From the NCBI RefSeq assembly GCF_014905175.1, contig NC_057790.1, positions 4,216,001 through 4,280,000 on the forward strand: a stretch of 64,000 bases of DNA. Reading direction: 5' to 3'. Position 1 is the stretch's first letter; every line of letters begins with the position of its first letter. This document shows positions 1 through 13,110 of the stretch, one piece after another. Made by a program: the position numbers and the translations under genes. The notes beneath the pieces are model-generated. The model was not told the DNA's origin, searched no databases, and saw only the letters and a program-made list of their open reading frames with translations. This stretch comes from Aphidius gifuensis (Eukaryota > Arthropoda > Insecta > Hymenoptera > Braconidae).

Positions 1-3000
1 ATAAAAAATTATATATATATGGAAAGATCGAATTCTGTGAATAACTGTAGAAAGATGCATAAATTTAATGAATCCAGGGTGGAGCAGCTGACAAATGGAA
101 TGCATGAGTTTAATTGCAATTGCTGAGAGTTATGGAATTTCATGTGTGATATATATTTAATAAGTGAATAAAAAAAAATACTAGCTTTTTTTTCCTTAAT
201 TAATTTAAAAATTTTTCAATTAAAAAAATAATTGAATAAAAAATTGTAGAGTTAGAAAATAAAACTGAGATTTTGATAGAATAAAAAAAGCCAAAAACTT
301 ATTGCTTTTGTCACTCGAGAAATAATTAATTTACTAATTTTATTATTAACGGAATAGTTTATGTATATATTAATCTATTTAAGAATGAATATATTATTTT
401 TTCAACACACCCAATAAATAGGTAGTTAGCTTAAACACGTCAGCTTAATAATTTTATGATCCACTGGGGGGTAAAGTTGATAAATATCATGTGGGGTTAT
501 TATCTCTTCAAAGCAAATCATACCAGAGGCGAAAAAAAAAAAAAAGTAAAGATCACTGAACCATCTATGTATGTGTTAACTCATTCCCAAGTGAATATAT
601 GCATTACTAAATAAACCTGACATGAATATTTCTTTTTTTTTTTTTTATTCACAGTGCTCTTTGGGTAAATAAAGATTTTAATTTTTCTAAAATAGATAAA
701 TAACTCACCGATTTTATGACGTGATGTTACTTCCACGAAAAGTCACAGTCAAACCACAGGTACCACCAGTTTGTCACCATTCACAATCCATTACTTTGAC
801 CTCTCCACAGACACTCACATAACACCTGTCATTAAAGCAAAAAAAAAAACTGTTTAAACTCAACTTCAATTGAACAAATTAAAAAATTAACAATTTAAAA
901 AAAAATATATCATATAGTCATAATGTCAATAAATAATTAGTTTTTTATTTATAATTATGAAAAATATTTTATTTTTAATATGAAAATTTAAAAATTATAA
1001 AAAATTCACAAAACACTTTTTTTTTTCACAAAATTTTTGTATGATTTGCTTTATTCACTTTAATTTTTATATTTCAAATATATTTATTGGTTTTTATTAA
1101 TATCATTTTAAATTTTGATTTTATTAATAAATAGTTTTTTATTATAAATACACAAACGATGTGTAGAGTATGCCACGAAGTTGATAACTGGACTGTTTTG
1201 CAGACAGACTTTGGACGTGTCAAATCCCTCTCCATAAAATTTTATGAAAAGGTTCCATGCTCTTCCAGCATCGCATTTGACGTAAAATCCACCCCAACGA
1301 TACCAACCCCATCTGATGGTGATACAACTAGCTCCCTCTGGTACAAAGTTTTGTACTCTCCCTCTCTATCTGTGCTTTTATATATTTTTCTTTACTCTTC
1401 ATTCCGCAAACCAAGCTTCACTTTAACCCCACTATTCTATCGATCGTAAAGACTGGATGATAGTAGGTGAACTACCCTTTTCCCCTATTTTATCCCCTCT
1501 ACATTTTATTTTTTTTTATTTTCACTATTTTCATTCCTCTATCGTTGTACTTCTCATTCTCTCTCAACACATTTCACTTGCTCCAGCAGCCAAGCCGATT
1601 TTCTAGCTATATACAGCTGTATGAAAAGCGAACAGTGGGAGGAACTTGAAATGGGATATTTTAGGGAGTTGAGAACCAAGGTAAAATGGTAGTTATAGTA
1701 TAGAGAAAAAAAAACAAGTCAAATGAAAAGTACAAGAGAGAGTATACAGTGTGAAGCTTTGAAAAAAGAATTTTTGAAAAACGCGAATAAGATGAAAAAA
1801 AAAAAAAAGAAAAGTGTGAAGATGCTTGCGGCTTGTGTAAAAGAATGGGACATCAAATGAGGATGAAGGATACAATGCATGTTTAACAAGGGATTACCAA
1901 ACTGACTGATGGAATTTATTTATTTATTTTTTATTTTTTTTTTTCACTTAAAAAAAATTTAAATCAGGAAACCTTGGTTTTTTTTCTACCTCTATTTTTT
2001 TTTAACTCCAATCTTCATAAAAGTGAATATATAAATTTATTTTCATTTTTTTTTTTTTTTTCTAATTTTAGTTTTGCTTTTTTATTATTCAAGTAAGATT
2101 ACATGCACATTAAGAAAACTAATTTTTGAAACACTTTACCAGTAAACAAATAGATTTATTTTTATTTATTAATAAAATAATTTTTGAGGCCATTTTTAAG
2201 AGGCCAAAAAAATAAGGCCATTTTTTAAGGCCATTTTTAAGAGACCAAAAAAAATAAGGCCATTTTTTGAGGCCATTTTTTCCATGTACGAGGTTCAGAT
2301 CGTCTTTTTTTTTAACTATATTTCACCATGTTGCCATGGTATTTACGGCAAGCTGAAATAACAGACGAACTTCCCAGCTCTGTTTATTACTGAAATGATA
2401 TTGAGTATTTATTTTTAATAAAATTACTAGAAATAATTTTAAACTGTAAAGATTATTAGATTAATAATAAATAAAATAATTTTTGGAATATTACAATAAA
2501 TAATCAAACAGTTTTAGTATATTATTGAATAACAAAATAGTCATTTCTCAGAACAACTGATGAATAATATTAACCCTTTTCAATCCATTAAATTTATCGA
2601 ATATTATTATTAAATATTTAAAATTATTTCTCGAAACATCTGACAAATAAAATTCATGCTTTCCAATCCATCAAAATTATTTATATTAATAATGATTACT
2701 GTAAATAATTCAAGCATGTTATTTTTTATTTATTAATTTTCAATATTTCTGATACATTATATTTTAATGTCTGACTAAAACCCGAGATGTTCTACTTACA
2801 TCAACTAAAATTCCAAGTTTTACAATTTTAATAATAATTTATAAAGTCAATAGAAAAAAAAACTGTATTGCAAGTATTAGAGTTTCAAAATATGCAACAA
2901 CACACTGTATGTAAATTATTTATAATAATTATATTTAAATAAATAGAATCCTATGATAAAAAAAAAAAACAAAATCACTATCATTTTTTCTGCAAAACGT

Positions 3001-6000
3001 TAGTTTCTTTTTGATAATTATTGATTAACTTTAAAGACTTGTTTCATGACTCATTGACAGATTAGTGTCAAACAAAATTTTAAACTGAATATATTTTATT
3101 ATATAAATATAACATGATTAATTATTTGTTAAAGTAATGAAATTTCATCATACGCTAAACAGATCAAATCAATGAAGTTTAATAGTTTGGTTAAAGTGAC
3201 ACTGTTAGCTGATTTTAACAAACTGAAACGAGTGTTATATATGGAATTCAATGGTAAAAGGATCCATATCCAAAAGCTGTTAGAACAGATAGACACAGAT
3301 AGATACTTCGATCAACCAAAGGACATTCCCCAAACGATATGTCAGTTTCCCATGGGACAGATGTTTCACCAAATGCATGTATATATCGAAACCATATTCC
3401 CAAGTTTATAAATACATACTAAACTTATATATATGTGGCATGATCGGACATCCGATGTATTTACAATTCTCAGCAATTTCAAAAGTTAATGCTTTAAATA
3501 TATTGTCGTTACAGATTTTTTTTTGATAATTTAAAATCAGTATTTGAAGTTAAATCATACATGATATAAATGCAACTACACAAACAAATAATATCAATAT
3601 AAATAATTTGTAAATAACATGGCAATATTATATATCTTTTTTAATATTTATTCTTGTTGATAAAATATACACATGACAGGTAAAAAAAAAAACCATGTAT
3701 ACTTAGAGAGAAGAAAAAAAATTCAAGTCTTTATTGAAAAATAAAAAAAAAGCTTTTACCAGCATGAGAATCGAAGCAGTTGTTGAAAAGGACTCTCTTT
3801 TACAAACCATCTACTAACTTTTATTTATGTCAATAGTAGTAAGAGAAAAAAGTGGGTGGGTGGGTGTATAAAATGTGCATTTCTATTTTTTTATCATTCT
3901 TTATTTGTTTTTTTTTTATTAACAAAAATATCCTGCTAAACTGTAATGTCATTCTATCGTCGTGCTTAAGATTTTTCAGTAAACAATTTAGTAATACAGA
4001 GTAGTTGGTAAAGAAAATAAGAAAAAAAATTGTAAATTCATTTAAATTTTTCATCTATTTAAAATGTATTTAAGGAAAATAAAATAAAATACTACTGTTG
4101 TATATATAGTATTCAATCTTATATAAAAAAAAAAAAAAAATCAGTCTTTATTGACTTTAAGTTGAATTATTACATTGTTGGCTGTATATAAAATTTAATT
4201 AATTGACATTGAAATTTGTCTTTTTATATTGTAATTATATAAATTCATTTATTTAGTATTTTTGGAAAAAAAAATAGAAAATTTGTTATTGTCTTTTTGA
4301 ATAACTAGCCTGAGGTAAATGAAAAAAATAAGAAAAATAAAATTGAAACACGTTCAGGTTCGTTTAATTCAAGGGGAAAAAAATGAAAAAAAAGAATCAT
4401 TGGTTATACGAGAGAAAAGGCAAAATTGTATTTCTAAAATCGAACATTTGCTATATAATAGTGATGAAATAAAAGACTACTAATACCATTAGCTTGTTAC
4501 AACGTTTGTTGAATACTGATTGGTATCGAGACACAAAGCTGACAGTATATTAAATGATACTGAACATTTTATGTAATTTGCTTCAAAGTTCAATCAACAT
4601 TTACCTAATTATGTTTTTCAAATGGCAATTCAAACGACTGTCTGATAGATTCATTGTACAATCAGCAATAAAACCATGAGAAAATATTTATTTTTCCTCA
4701 AAATCATTATCGTTATTATTACCAAGAAATTCTCTGTTATATTATAGATCTATAACAAATTTTAATTTATGTCTAATTTATGTTCTGTCTTTTAATTTCA
4801 CGCAAGTATAATTCTCACCAAGTCTAAAATATATTTTTAAAGTAATAAAATATATATATTTTTTTTGAATTTTAAATTGTCTGACTATTCAACTTTTTTA
4901 CTACTTAAATATGTTACTACTTAAACTATGTTAAATATATTATCATCAACTTTTAATGTTTCAATTTCAATTTATAAATGTCATTAAATTTTTTATTTTA
5001 ATATTTTTAATTATATACATTAAAATCATATTACTCTATGGCTATCAATTTTATCATAAAAAATTTTTCTTTTTTCTTCAAATTAATATATTTAATTAAA
5101 ATAAAAAATCAATAATAAATTTTAATATCCAACAAGTATTAAATTAAAAATATAAAAACCTAAAAAAAAAAGTGATAAAATAAAAATTTGCATTTTATAC
5201 ATTTATTGTTAAGATTCAGGTCAAAAAATTTCAACATCTATGCAATATAGTCAGAAAATAAAAACGTGTCCAACGAAAGCTTTTATTATTTTTTTTTTTT
5301 TTTGCCACACATCTGGCTGATGGAACAAACAGCCAAAGAAAAGATACATTTTTTTGTGTAAAATATAGTTGCCATTTTTTTATATATATTTTTTTTTATT
5401 TTCACAAGATGACTTGGCTCCCCAGACTAATCCGACCTTTTCACAAAAACTCCCATGGGCAATTTTTTTCTTTTCAAAGACTACCCACCTTTTATTTTTA
5501 TTTTCTATGTATATATATATATTTTATCTCTGCTTTATTCTTTTTTTTTTCAAACACTTGATACAAGTACTATTGTCAGAAGAAATAAAAGTCATTTTTC
5601 CCTCATTTTTCGTCTCGTATTTCTCAATAAACTTTCAACTGAAAAATAAATAGCCAATCAAACGAAAAATAAATAAATAAAAAAATTAATAAACCTTAGT
5701 TTTTTAAATAAAATTTAATACTTTATTTATTTATTTACTTTTTTTGTAAAAACATGAATTTTACGTTGTAATAAATTTTAAATAAAATGCATGAATAACA
5801 AGAGTATAGGATTACAAAATAGCGTAACGAGTGTAATGAGAACGAAACTAACATATAACATCACTAACTGTAAAACGTTTTGTATGCTCGAGTCCCGATA
5901 GACTGAACCGATATTTTATATCCCTTTCCGAAATACCATTTTAAATCCCTCTAGCATTTTAGTGGTTGACCGATGACTTTTTAATCAAATGGCCATGGGT

Positions 6001-9000
6001 TTTATCATCACTTTACAAAATTCATAAAACCACTAAATAAACATTTATTCATGTATGTACACGTAAAATGAATAACACGACTGACAAAAAAATGTATTTT
6101 TAATAATAAAAAATAAAAAAAATAAAAAAACCAGGTGAAACATTAAATAAATGTTAATAAAAGAAAAAAAAAAAAGTACAAAAAAAATATTAGTTATATC
6201 ATCATGGTATATAAACTGGCAATAAAATTAAACAAGAAAAAAAAAAATTTATTATCAATATCGTTGTTGTATCAAGATACATACTAAAATAATGCCAGAA
6301 ATAAAATTAAAAAAATAGTGAGAAAAAATAATAAAAACGAAAAAGGAAAGAGTAGTAAAGCAGCCGTCGACAAACTTCCACCCCGTTTGGTTAAACGTGC
6401 TGAGATTTATAACACCAAATATCGAAAATTCCATTAGCTACTTCCCTTACCTATCATCCCTTATTTTGCTACTATCGCACGTTGGTTAACGAGAGTGTTG
6501 GGCAAGCTAAAATGTTAAAATGAATATCTTTATTCCAAGTATAATACAATCTCTGCATCAGTGTTAAATAACATTGACAAATGTTTTTTTTTTTTTTATG
6601 ATACTTGGAAAATATAACTATGATAATCCAATGATAATTTGTGAATATTTTTTTTAACTATGTTAAATACAAGTCGTTTGCTGAATTTAAATTTTAGAAA
6701 ATAAAAAATATCAATTACGACTTATATATAAATTTGTCTCGGAGTTGGATGGATATTATCAAACTTTTTAAAATAAATTGTGTAATAAAGTTAATGGAAA
6801 ATTTGTAATGTCTTTTTTTTTCCGAGAATTTATTATTTTATTTATTTAATAATTTCATAAGATAGTTTTCATAAATAAATATATTTATAAAGTAATGAAA
6901 TGAAAATTCTAGAAATTTAATGGTTGAAAGAAAAAATGAATTCAAAGCTGTAAATATATATATGATTTTTTTTTCTTCATGAAATATAATTTTCAAATGA
7001 CTCTATGATTTTTAATTTATTTTAAAAACTTCTGAATTACTCAAGTTTAAACTATAAATAAAATAAATAAATATTCATTAATGAATTTTTTCTTTTTGTT
7101 GGTCATTAAACAGTTATACTTTTTGAAACTTTGAATTTGAATATTTTAATTTTATAATTAAAATATGTTTATATAAAATGAAAAAGTAAAATATAAAAAT
7201 GTTGAAAACTATAAATTAAAATTTTAATAAAAGGAAAATTTTATAAACATAAATAAATTTTTTATATACAAAATAATAATGATAATCTTTGAAAAAGTAA
7301 ATGTAGAAATTTAATTTTATAACTAATATTATTAACATTGACGCGAACATGTTATTTCATATAATTATCTCGAAATGATATTTATATTGTTAAAACCAAA
7401 ATAATATTCTTCATTTAGTTAATTAATATTTTAATAATTTATAATGTAAAAATTTTAGTGAGGCTACAATTAAATTATTATCATAATATTTTTAACAACT
7501 TGATAAACCATAAAATTTAAAAATTAAAAAATATTTTAATTAAAAAATAAAAGTTGAAAATATCATCAACAAAAATATAAAACTTTAAAAATAAAAAATT
7601 ATTAATAGTAATAATTATTGACTACTTTTATTATTTTTTTTTTTTTTTTTTGTCATTGAAATATTTTTTACCTGCAGTACTTGAATAACTTATCAAAATA
7701 CAGAGCTTTTTTTTTATTTTACATTTTTCATCTGCAACCAAGCAAATCTACAAGCGAGTTTCAATCTATTTTTAATCACAAAACGAATGACCTGCTAGGC
7801 CCTAGTAGAAACATAGTTGAGATTACGCTTGGGTTAAATTAAAGCAAAGCTAAGAAACTTTAAATATTTAACTATATTTTTGTCTTTTACAATTTTACTT
7901 CATTTCATTGGTTCAAAAAAGTTTTTTATATTTTATTTTCATTTTTTTTTTTTTTTACATTCTCTTTCAATTTATATATTTTATCAAGAATTCTGTAATC
8001 ACAATTGGATATATATATCTGCTGATGAGATTTTAAATATTCATTTGATGCATAAAATTTTGTCGATAATGAAAATCCATATGTATGGCATATTACTAAA
8101 TGAAAAAAAATAAAAAAATATGCCAGTATTTATTTATTATATTATTTATCATATATTAATAATAATTATATGCAAAAAAAGTATTTCAAAGTCTTATTTT
8201 ATTTTTTCCAAAAATATAAAAATAAAAAAAGTAAAGAAAACTCGTAGCATAACTACATAGTGATTTGAAAAAGTCTAGAGACTTTATACACAACTGGGAC
8301 TAATACAAAGTTTTTATTATAAGCGTACATTGTATCCAGATAATACTTTTATATATAAAAAAAATTTTATATTAACCATTTAATTTACAAGTATAAAAAA
8401 AAATATTCAGCCTTTATCTGAATTTTATTTTTCTTTATATATAAATACTTGAAAAATATATTCAAAATTAAAAAAAAAAAAAAATTTATCTAAACAGTAA
8501 TATCATGCATAAAAGTTGTATTGTTTGTATGATAAAAATAATATACATATTTCAAGGTTGATGTCATTTTTCAGAAACTTTAAAAAAATATTTATATATT
8601 ACTTGAAAAGTTAATATTCACTGAAGCAATGTTTTTTTTTTTTTTCTTTTTCGGTAAATAATAAGCTTCATGACCGCAATATATTCTCAACAACGATTGG
8701 AATTCAGTTGAGTTTTGTTAAAATTTTCTGAATATGCAATATATTTTCAATGTGCAATTCGACATTGCTGTATTAAACCGTTAAAAGTTGAAGATATTCA
8801 ACGAGTGAAATATCAAGATACCTTGAATTTATTATATCTATCTCAACTGTGGTTACGAAAATTCGACGAGATAAATATTTCTATTCGTATTTTATATATA
8901 TAAAAATATTTTAATATAATATATATTTAAAAAAAAAAAAAAAAAGGCAAAATATACATTAAATGAGAAATAATTTATAAAAATAAAAATCATATATATT

Positions 9001-12000
9001 TTTTTCAGATAAAAAAAATATATAAAAGTTATATGTGTATGTGCGTCATGTTGGGTTGATCACCCAGTAAGTTTTTGAGCATGTGGCAAATGTATTTAGG
9101 CTGAACCAAATTTAGATCAGTTGCTCATTTGGTCTGCAGTTGACTAGAGAAAATATTTGGCGTCAGTATGCTTTGGTGATAGTTTTGTGTGTTTCGTGTA
9201 TTAAACTTTTATAATAAAACAAAAAACTTTTTATCAAAAATCTTATATATATTTCGAAATTGTCGATTTATATATATTTTTTTCTTCATTTATAACTTGA
9301 CTAGGTCAAAAAAAAAAAAAAAACAAACAAATCAAAATTTTTTAGACACAAGAACAATTCATCAATTGACATATATATTTTATTATTATTTTTTTTTTAA
9401 ATGTGTTTGTAAAAATAAAAAAAAAATATAAACTTTTAAAGATTTTTGAAAAAGTTATTTCTTTTTGTTTTTTTAAAAAAAAAAAGATAAAGATAACTAT
9501 TTTCGATTTTTTTTTTTTAAACTAATAAAATATTTATAAAAAAAAAAGAAGAAATGAAAAAATAAGGTAAGACAATGTATTATAAAGCAATAGAATGAAT
9601 GTTTTTATATAAAATGATGAGGCGAGAAATTTCGTAGCATGAAAACAGTCACGTATTAAGTCCATGTTGTGTATTTCGGAGATGTGTAGGGACCATGCAT
9701 GAATTCTTAACGTATAACAAGAGAGATACACGTGTAATTTATACCAAGTGGAATATATACTAAACATGTATACACAGGGGTTTCGTGAATGTTACTTGGT
9801 GCACACAGTGTTTACAGAATACGCGCTGGAATCGTTGAGTATATGTATGTATATGTATATTATATACATTAAAGAAAATGGAAAAAAAAGTGTTAGAGAG
9901 TGAGAAAGAAAAATAGAGAGAGCCAAATGTTAGACGATCAAAGACGTTGTGGTGATACAGTGCTCTTGGGACTCACTTTTGTATATACGAAAACAGAAAC
10001 TGTGGTCGCTTTTCTGCGCACTCTCAACAATAAAAATAAAAAAAATTAATAGAAAAAAACAAAAAAAACTACTTTACATTTTCCGCAATACGTAGCAACA
10101 TTATATATTCAAGGTATTTATTTGCAATATCATGGTTAACAAGCTATATGTCATTTCTCTCTAGAGAATGGTTTTTTAATTTTTTTTTTTTTTCTTTTTA
10201 TTTTATTTACTTATTTTATTTCAATTGGAATTAAATTGTTAGACATTATGAAAAATGATTATGAAAAATATATTTATTCATTTGATAATAATAACTAGTA
10301 TAAAAATGAAAAAAAATTAGACAGTTTGTGACTTATGACAAGGTAAATGAAAATAAAAAACAATATTCTTTAAAGATGTGCATATATAAATGTAAATAAG
10401 TTTTAGGTAAGTCGTTTTAAGGAAAAAAAAAAAAAAACTCTTTGACGTCAATAACAGTCGTGTTTTGTTCTTTTATAAATTGATAAAATGTTAAAATATA
10501 AAAGCTTGGAAAAGAAATTGATAAGATAAAAATAAAAATGAAAAAACAAAAAAAAAAAAAAAAAACAAAACAGCAGTCTATTTGGCTTTTGTTTGCATTA
10601 TTGATAAATAATGTTTATTAAAATTTATTTTCAATGATATTTCAACGAAAAATAATAATTGAGAGACTTTTAACATTTCAAAAACAAAATTTAAAAGTTA
10701 AAAAATTACCTTAATCGCTAATCTACTTTTTTAATTTTCTAAAATTCAATTTGTATAAATGAAAACTCGTAATAATTAAATTAAAAATAAAATTAATGCA
10801 GTAGTAAAATTATCGATCATTCAAGTTTTAATTTATTTACAATATGAAATTGAGTAATAATAGAGTAATTAATAAATCCAATTTGTAATTATAACTTGTA
10901 AAATAAATACATAAAATTTAAGACGTTAAATTGTGTCACGGACTAAGTAAATAAATAATCATAGAAATAAATAAATAATAATAATATACATGATATTTAT
11001 GTGTCAATTAAAATGTTTCCATGTCAATTAAATATATTTTTTTTCTCTGTCAGTTGAAGCCTCAAAAGTTCAAGTGCGTGACTTGAATTTTGTATGGATC
11101 TTTGAAATACGTATATATGCGGGTATATGTTGTGTATATGTATTATTAGAATATGATAAATTTGAAATTAGGCTGATGCAGTGGAGTGCATTTTGATCGC
11201 TTTGTGATACAGATGAAATGAGATTCAATAGAACCAAAATGACTCAAAAGTGCTTTGAAGCAACTTATTATAACGAGGTGCCTAGTTTATTGGTATAGAG
11301 TATTTGCTTCGCGATTCGCTGATCTAAATATACACGATATACATTGATATAATTTAGACATGCGCATTAAATTCTAACAAGAATATTAGATTTGTAAATT
11401 ATAAAAAAACAAAAATTAAATTAATAAATCATTGAGATATACGTATTGAAATATATTTATTCAAATTATCAAAATCAATTAATTAACTAATTCAATCAGT
11501 AAACTAATAATTATTCTATGATTGAATTTTAATTTAATTTAGAAGAATAAAAATTACAGTATTAAATTTTATCAAAGAATATATTATTTTTTAATTTATT
11601 TTTGTATTTTTTAGTGTTGGTATGAGCTTTGTCCAAATATCATTAATTTATTTTTGATACTTTAAAAGCTCGTCTTAGATTTTTCGTAATAACACGTGTA
11701 TATTTTTTATTTAGTAAAATATTTTGTTGGTTTAAAAAAAAAATAATAAAGATTATTGATTTGACGAAAGCAACAAGTGAAATATTCATTTTCAATTCAA
11801 GGCACGAAAATAATTCAGACAATTTTTATCATCTCAAGAATGTGTCATATTGTATTTTGACAAATTGGTGTTGTACATTTTGAGATGACACTGACATTAC
11901 TAAAAAAATTCTCTCAATAAATGTTATAAAAAAAAAAAGAAAAAAAAATTAATTTATGATTATTTGAAAAATTGAAAAAATAAAAATATATATTTATAAA

Positions 12001-13011
12001 AAATTCAATTGATGAAAATTTAATAATAAAAATAAAATCAACACTTGCTTACATTGACTCGAAAAATATCTTCATTTAAAAAATTCATTGTATAATATTA
12101 TTCCAACACTGAAGAATTAAATTTTCTTTTTATTTTATATTTTCAATCAACACTGAATAATTTATCCAAGCACTATTTCAATAATTAAAATCCAGTATTG
12201 ATGATGTTGTTTTTTTAAAAAACGTAGCTTTATTTGTATTACTTAGTAATTTAAAAGCTTCAAAAGGTTGATAAACTTACCAAGCACGTAGTCCATCAAC
12301 AACTGAATCGCATCAGCTTTTTTCTTTTTCTACTTTTTATTAAGTTTTATTTTATTTTTCTTACATTCAACATTATATGTATTGCTGTTAAAATCAGCTG
12401 TTTTAAAAGTAGGCTCACATTTTTATAAGTCTTCTCTATTTGATGTTTCAATCAATGAAAATACCAACAATAAAAAAAATGAAGAAAGAAAAAAAATCAT
12501 ATATAAAACACAGCAAAAAAATAACGATCATCATTAAACTCATTTTATAATTTTGCATTACAACATATAAAATACTAATGACAATTAATAAATTAATTAA
12601 ACGTCAATATTATCAATAATTTGTAGCACAATATAAAGGCTTTGTTGTTTCATAGAATTATTATTTTCCATTATCGCAAATTGGATAAATTTATATAATA
12701 TCAGTTAAAAAGTATTTATTTTATTTTTTTTTTGTTCTTATTAACAATTCGGAGAATAAAAAAATAACGATAAAAACTAATTAAATTTTATGATATACAG
12801 CCTAATTATTATTTTGTATTATTGTTGTAAAAAAAATGAATAAAAATAAATAAATAAAATATAAACCAATTAAGTAAAATATAAATGAAACTCTTGGTGT
12901 CATTGATGTGTAAATTTAATTGCGTAAAATTGAAATAATTATTATTTATTTATTTTTCAATTTTTTTCATTGATACTTCATTTAACGAATACTTTATTTT
13001 TATTTTTACAG
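1..13011. other. AT-rich upstream region, no recognisable gene
   Basis: About 13 kb of very AT-rich DNA with frequent A/T homopolymers and TATA microsatellites. Reading frames here are short and rich in Phe, Ile, Lys and Asn, and none resembles a known protein. Slightly GC-richer patches occur near 720-830, 1160-1440, 5880-6020, 9040-9180, 9640-10020 and 11080-11340. Because an acceptor-like sequence ends at 13011, just before the receptor start codon, at least one 5' non-coding exon of the receptor probably lies in this region or beyond it. Possible donors are seen near 9067 and 10407 (both GTAAGT), but I cannot choose between them. Confidence 0.6.
2187..2282. repeat. Tandem repeat built on GGCCATTTTT
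   Basis: The block GGCCATTTTT recurs five times with alternating AAGAGGCCAAAAAAATAA-type spacers, giving roughly two and a half copies of a unit near 40 bp. The copies differ by a few bases and by A-run length. It is not in a gene, and it ends beside a GC-richer stretch at 2284-2302. Confidence 0.75.
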
Positions 13012-13025
13012 ATAGTATATCAACC
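13012..13025 (+). other. 5' UTR piece of the glutamate receptor after an acceptor site
   Basis: A pyrimidine-rich run ending in ACAG at 13008-13011 looks like a splice acceptor 14 nt before the ATG at 13026. This implies that the transcript's leader is spliced from an upstream non-coding exon that I could not locate. Confidence 0.45.
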
Positions 13026-13110
13026 ATGTCAATTATCGGCTTTTTCGTTGTGCTGATTTTAATGGCAACAGTATCGATTGGCAATGCATTACCAAAGCCT
13101 ATTAAAATTG
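13026..13110 (+). CDS. Glutamate receptor exon 1: signal peptide
   Basis: Encodes residues 1-28. The first 21 residues form a hydrophobic signal peptide starting MSIIGFFVVL, with likely cleavage after GNA. The frame runs straight into the KIG start of the amino-terminal domain. The donor is GTAAGT at 13111, phase 1. The 8,960-bp intron that follows is the longest in the gene. Confidence 0.85.

Noticed and set aside
1159..1449. 96-codon plus-strand frame starting MCRVCHEVDNW
   Set aside because: The first half looks less biased than its neighbours, but the second half is Phe/Leu/Ser-rich junk and no family is recognised.
3172..3411. 79-codon plus-strand frame with fairly balanced composition
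   Set aside because: No known family, no splice context and no promoter or poly(A) evidence. A frame of this size is expected by chance somewhere in 13 kb.
5885..5900. CTCGAGTCCCGA resembling a tRNA T-loop
   Set aside because: No acceptor stem, D-arm or anticodon arm can be drawn around it.
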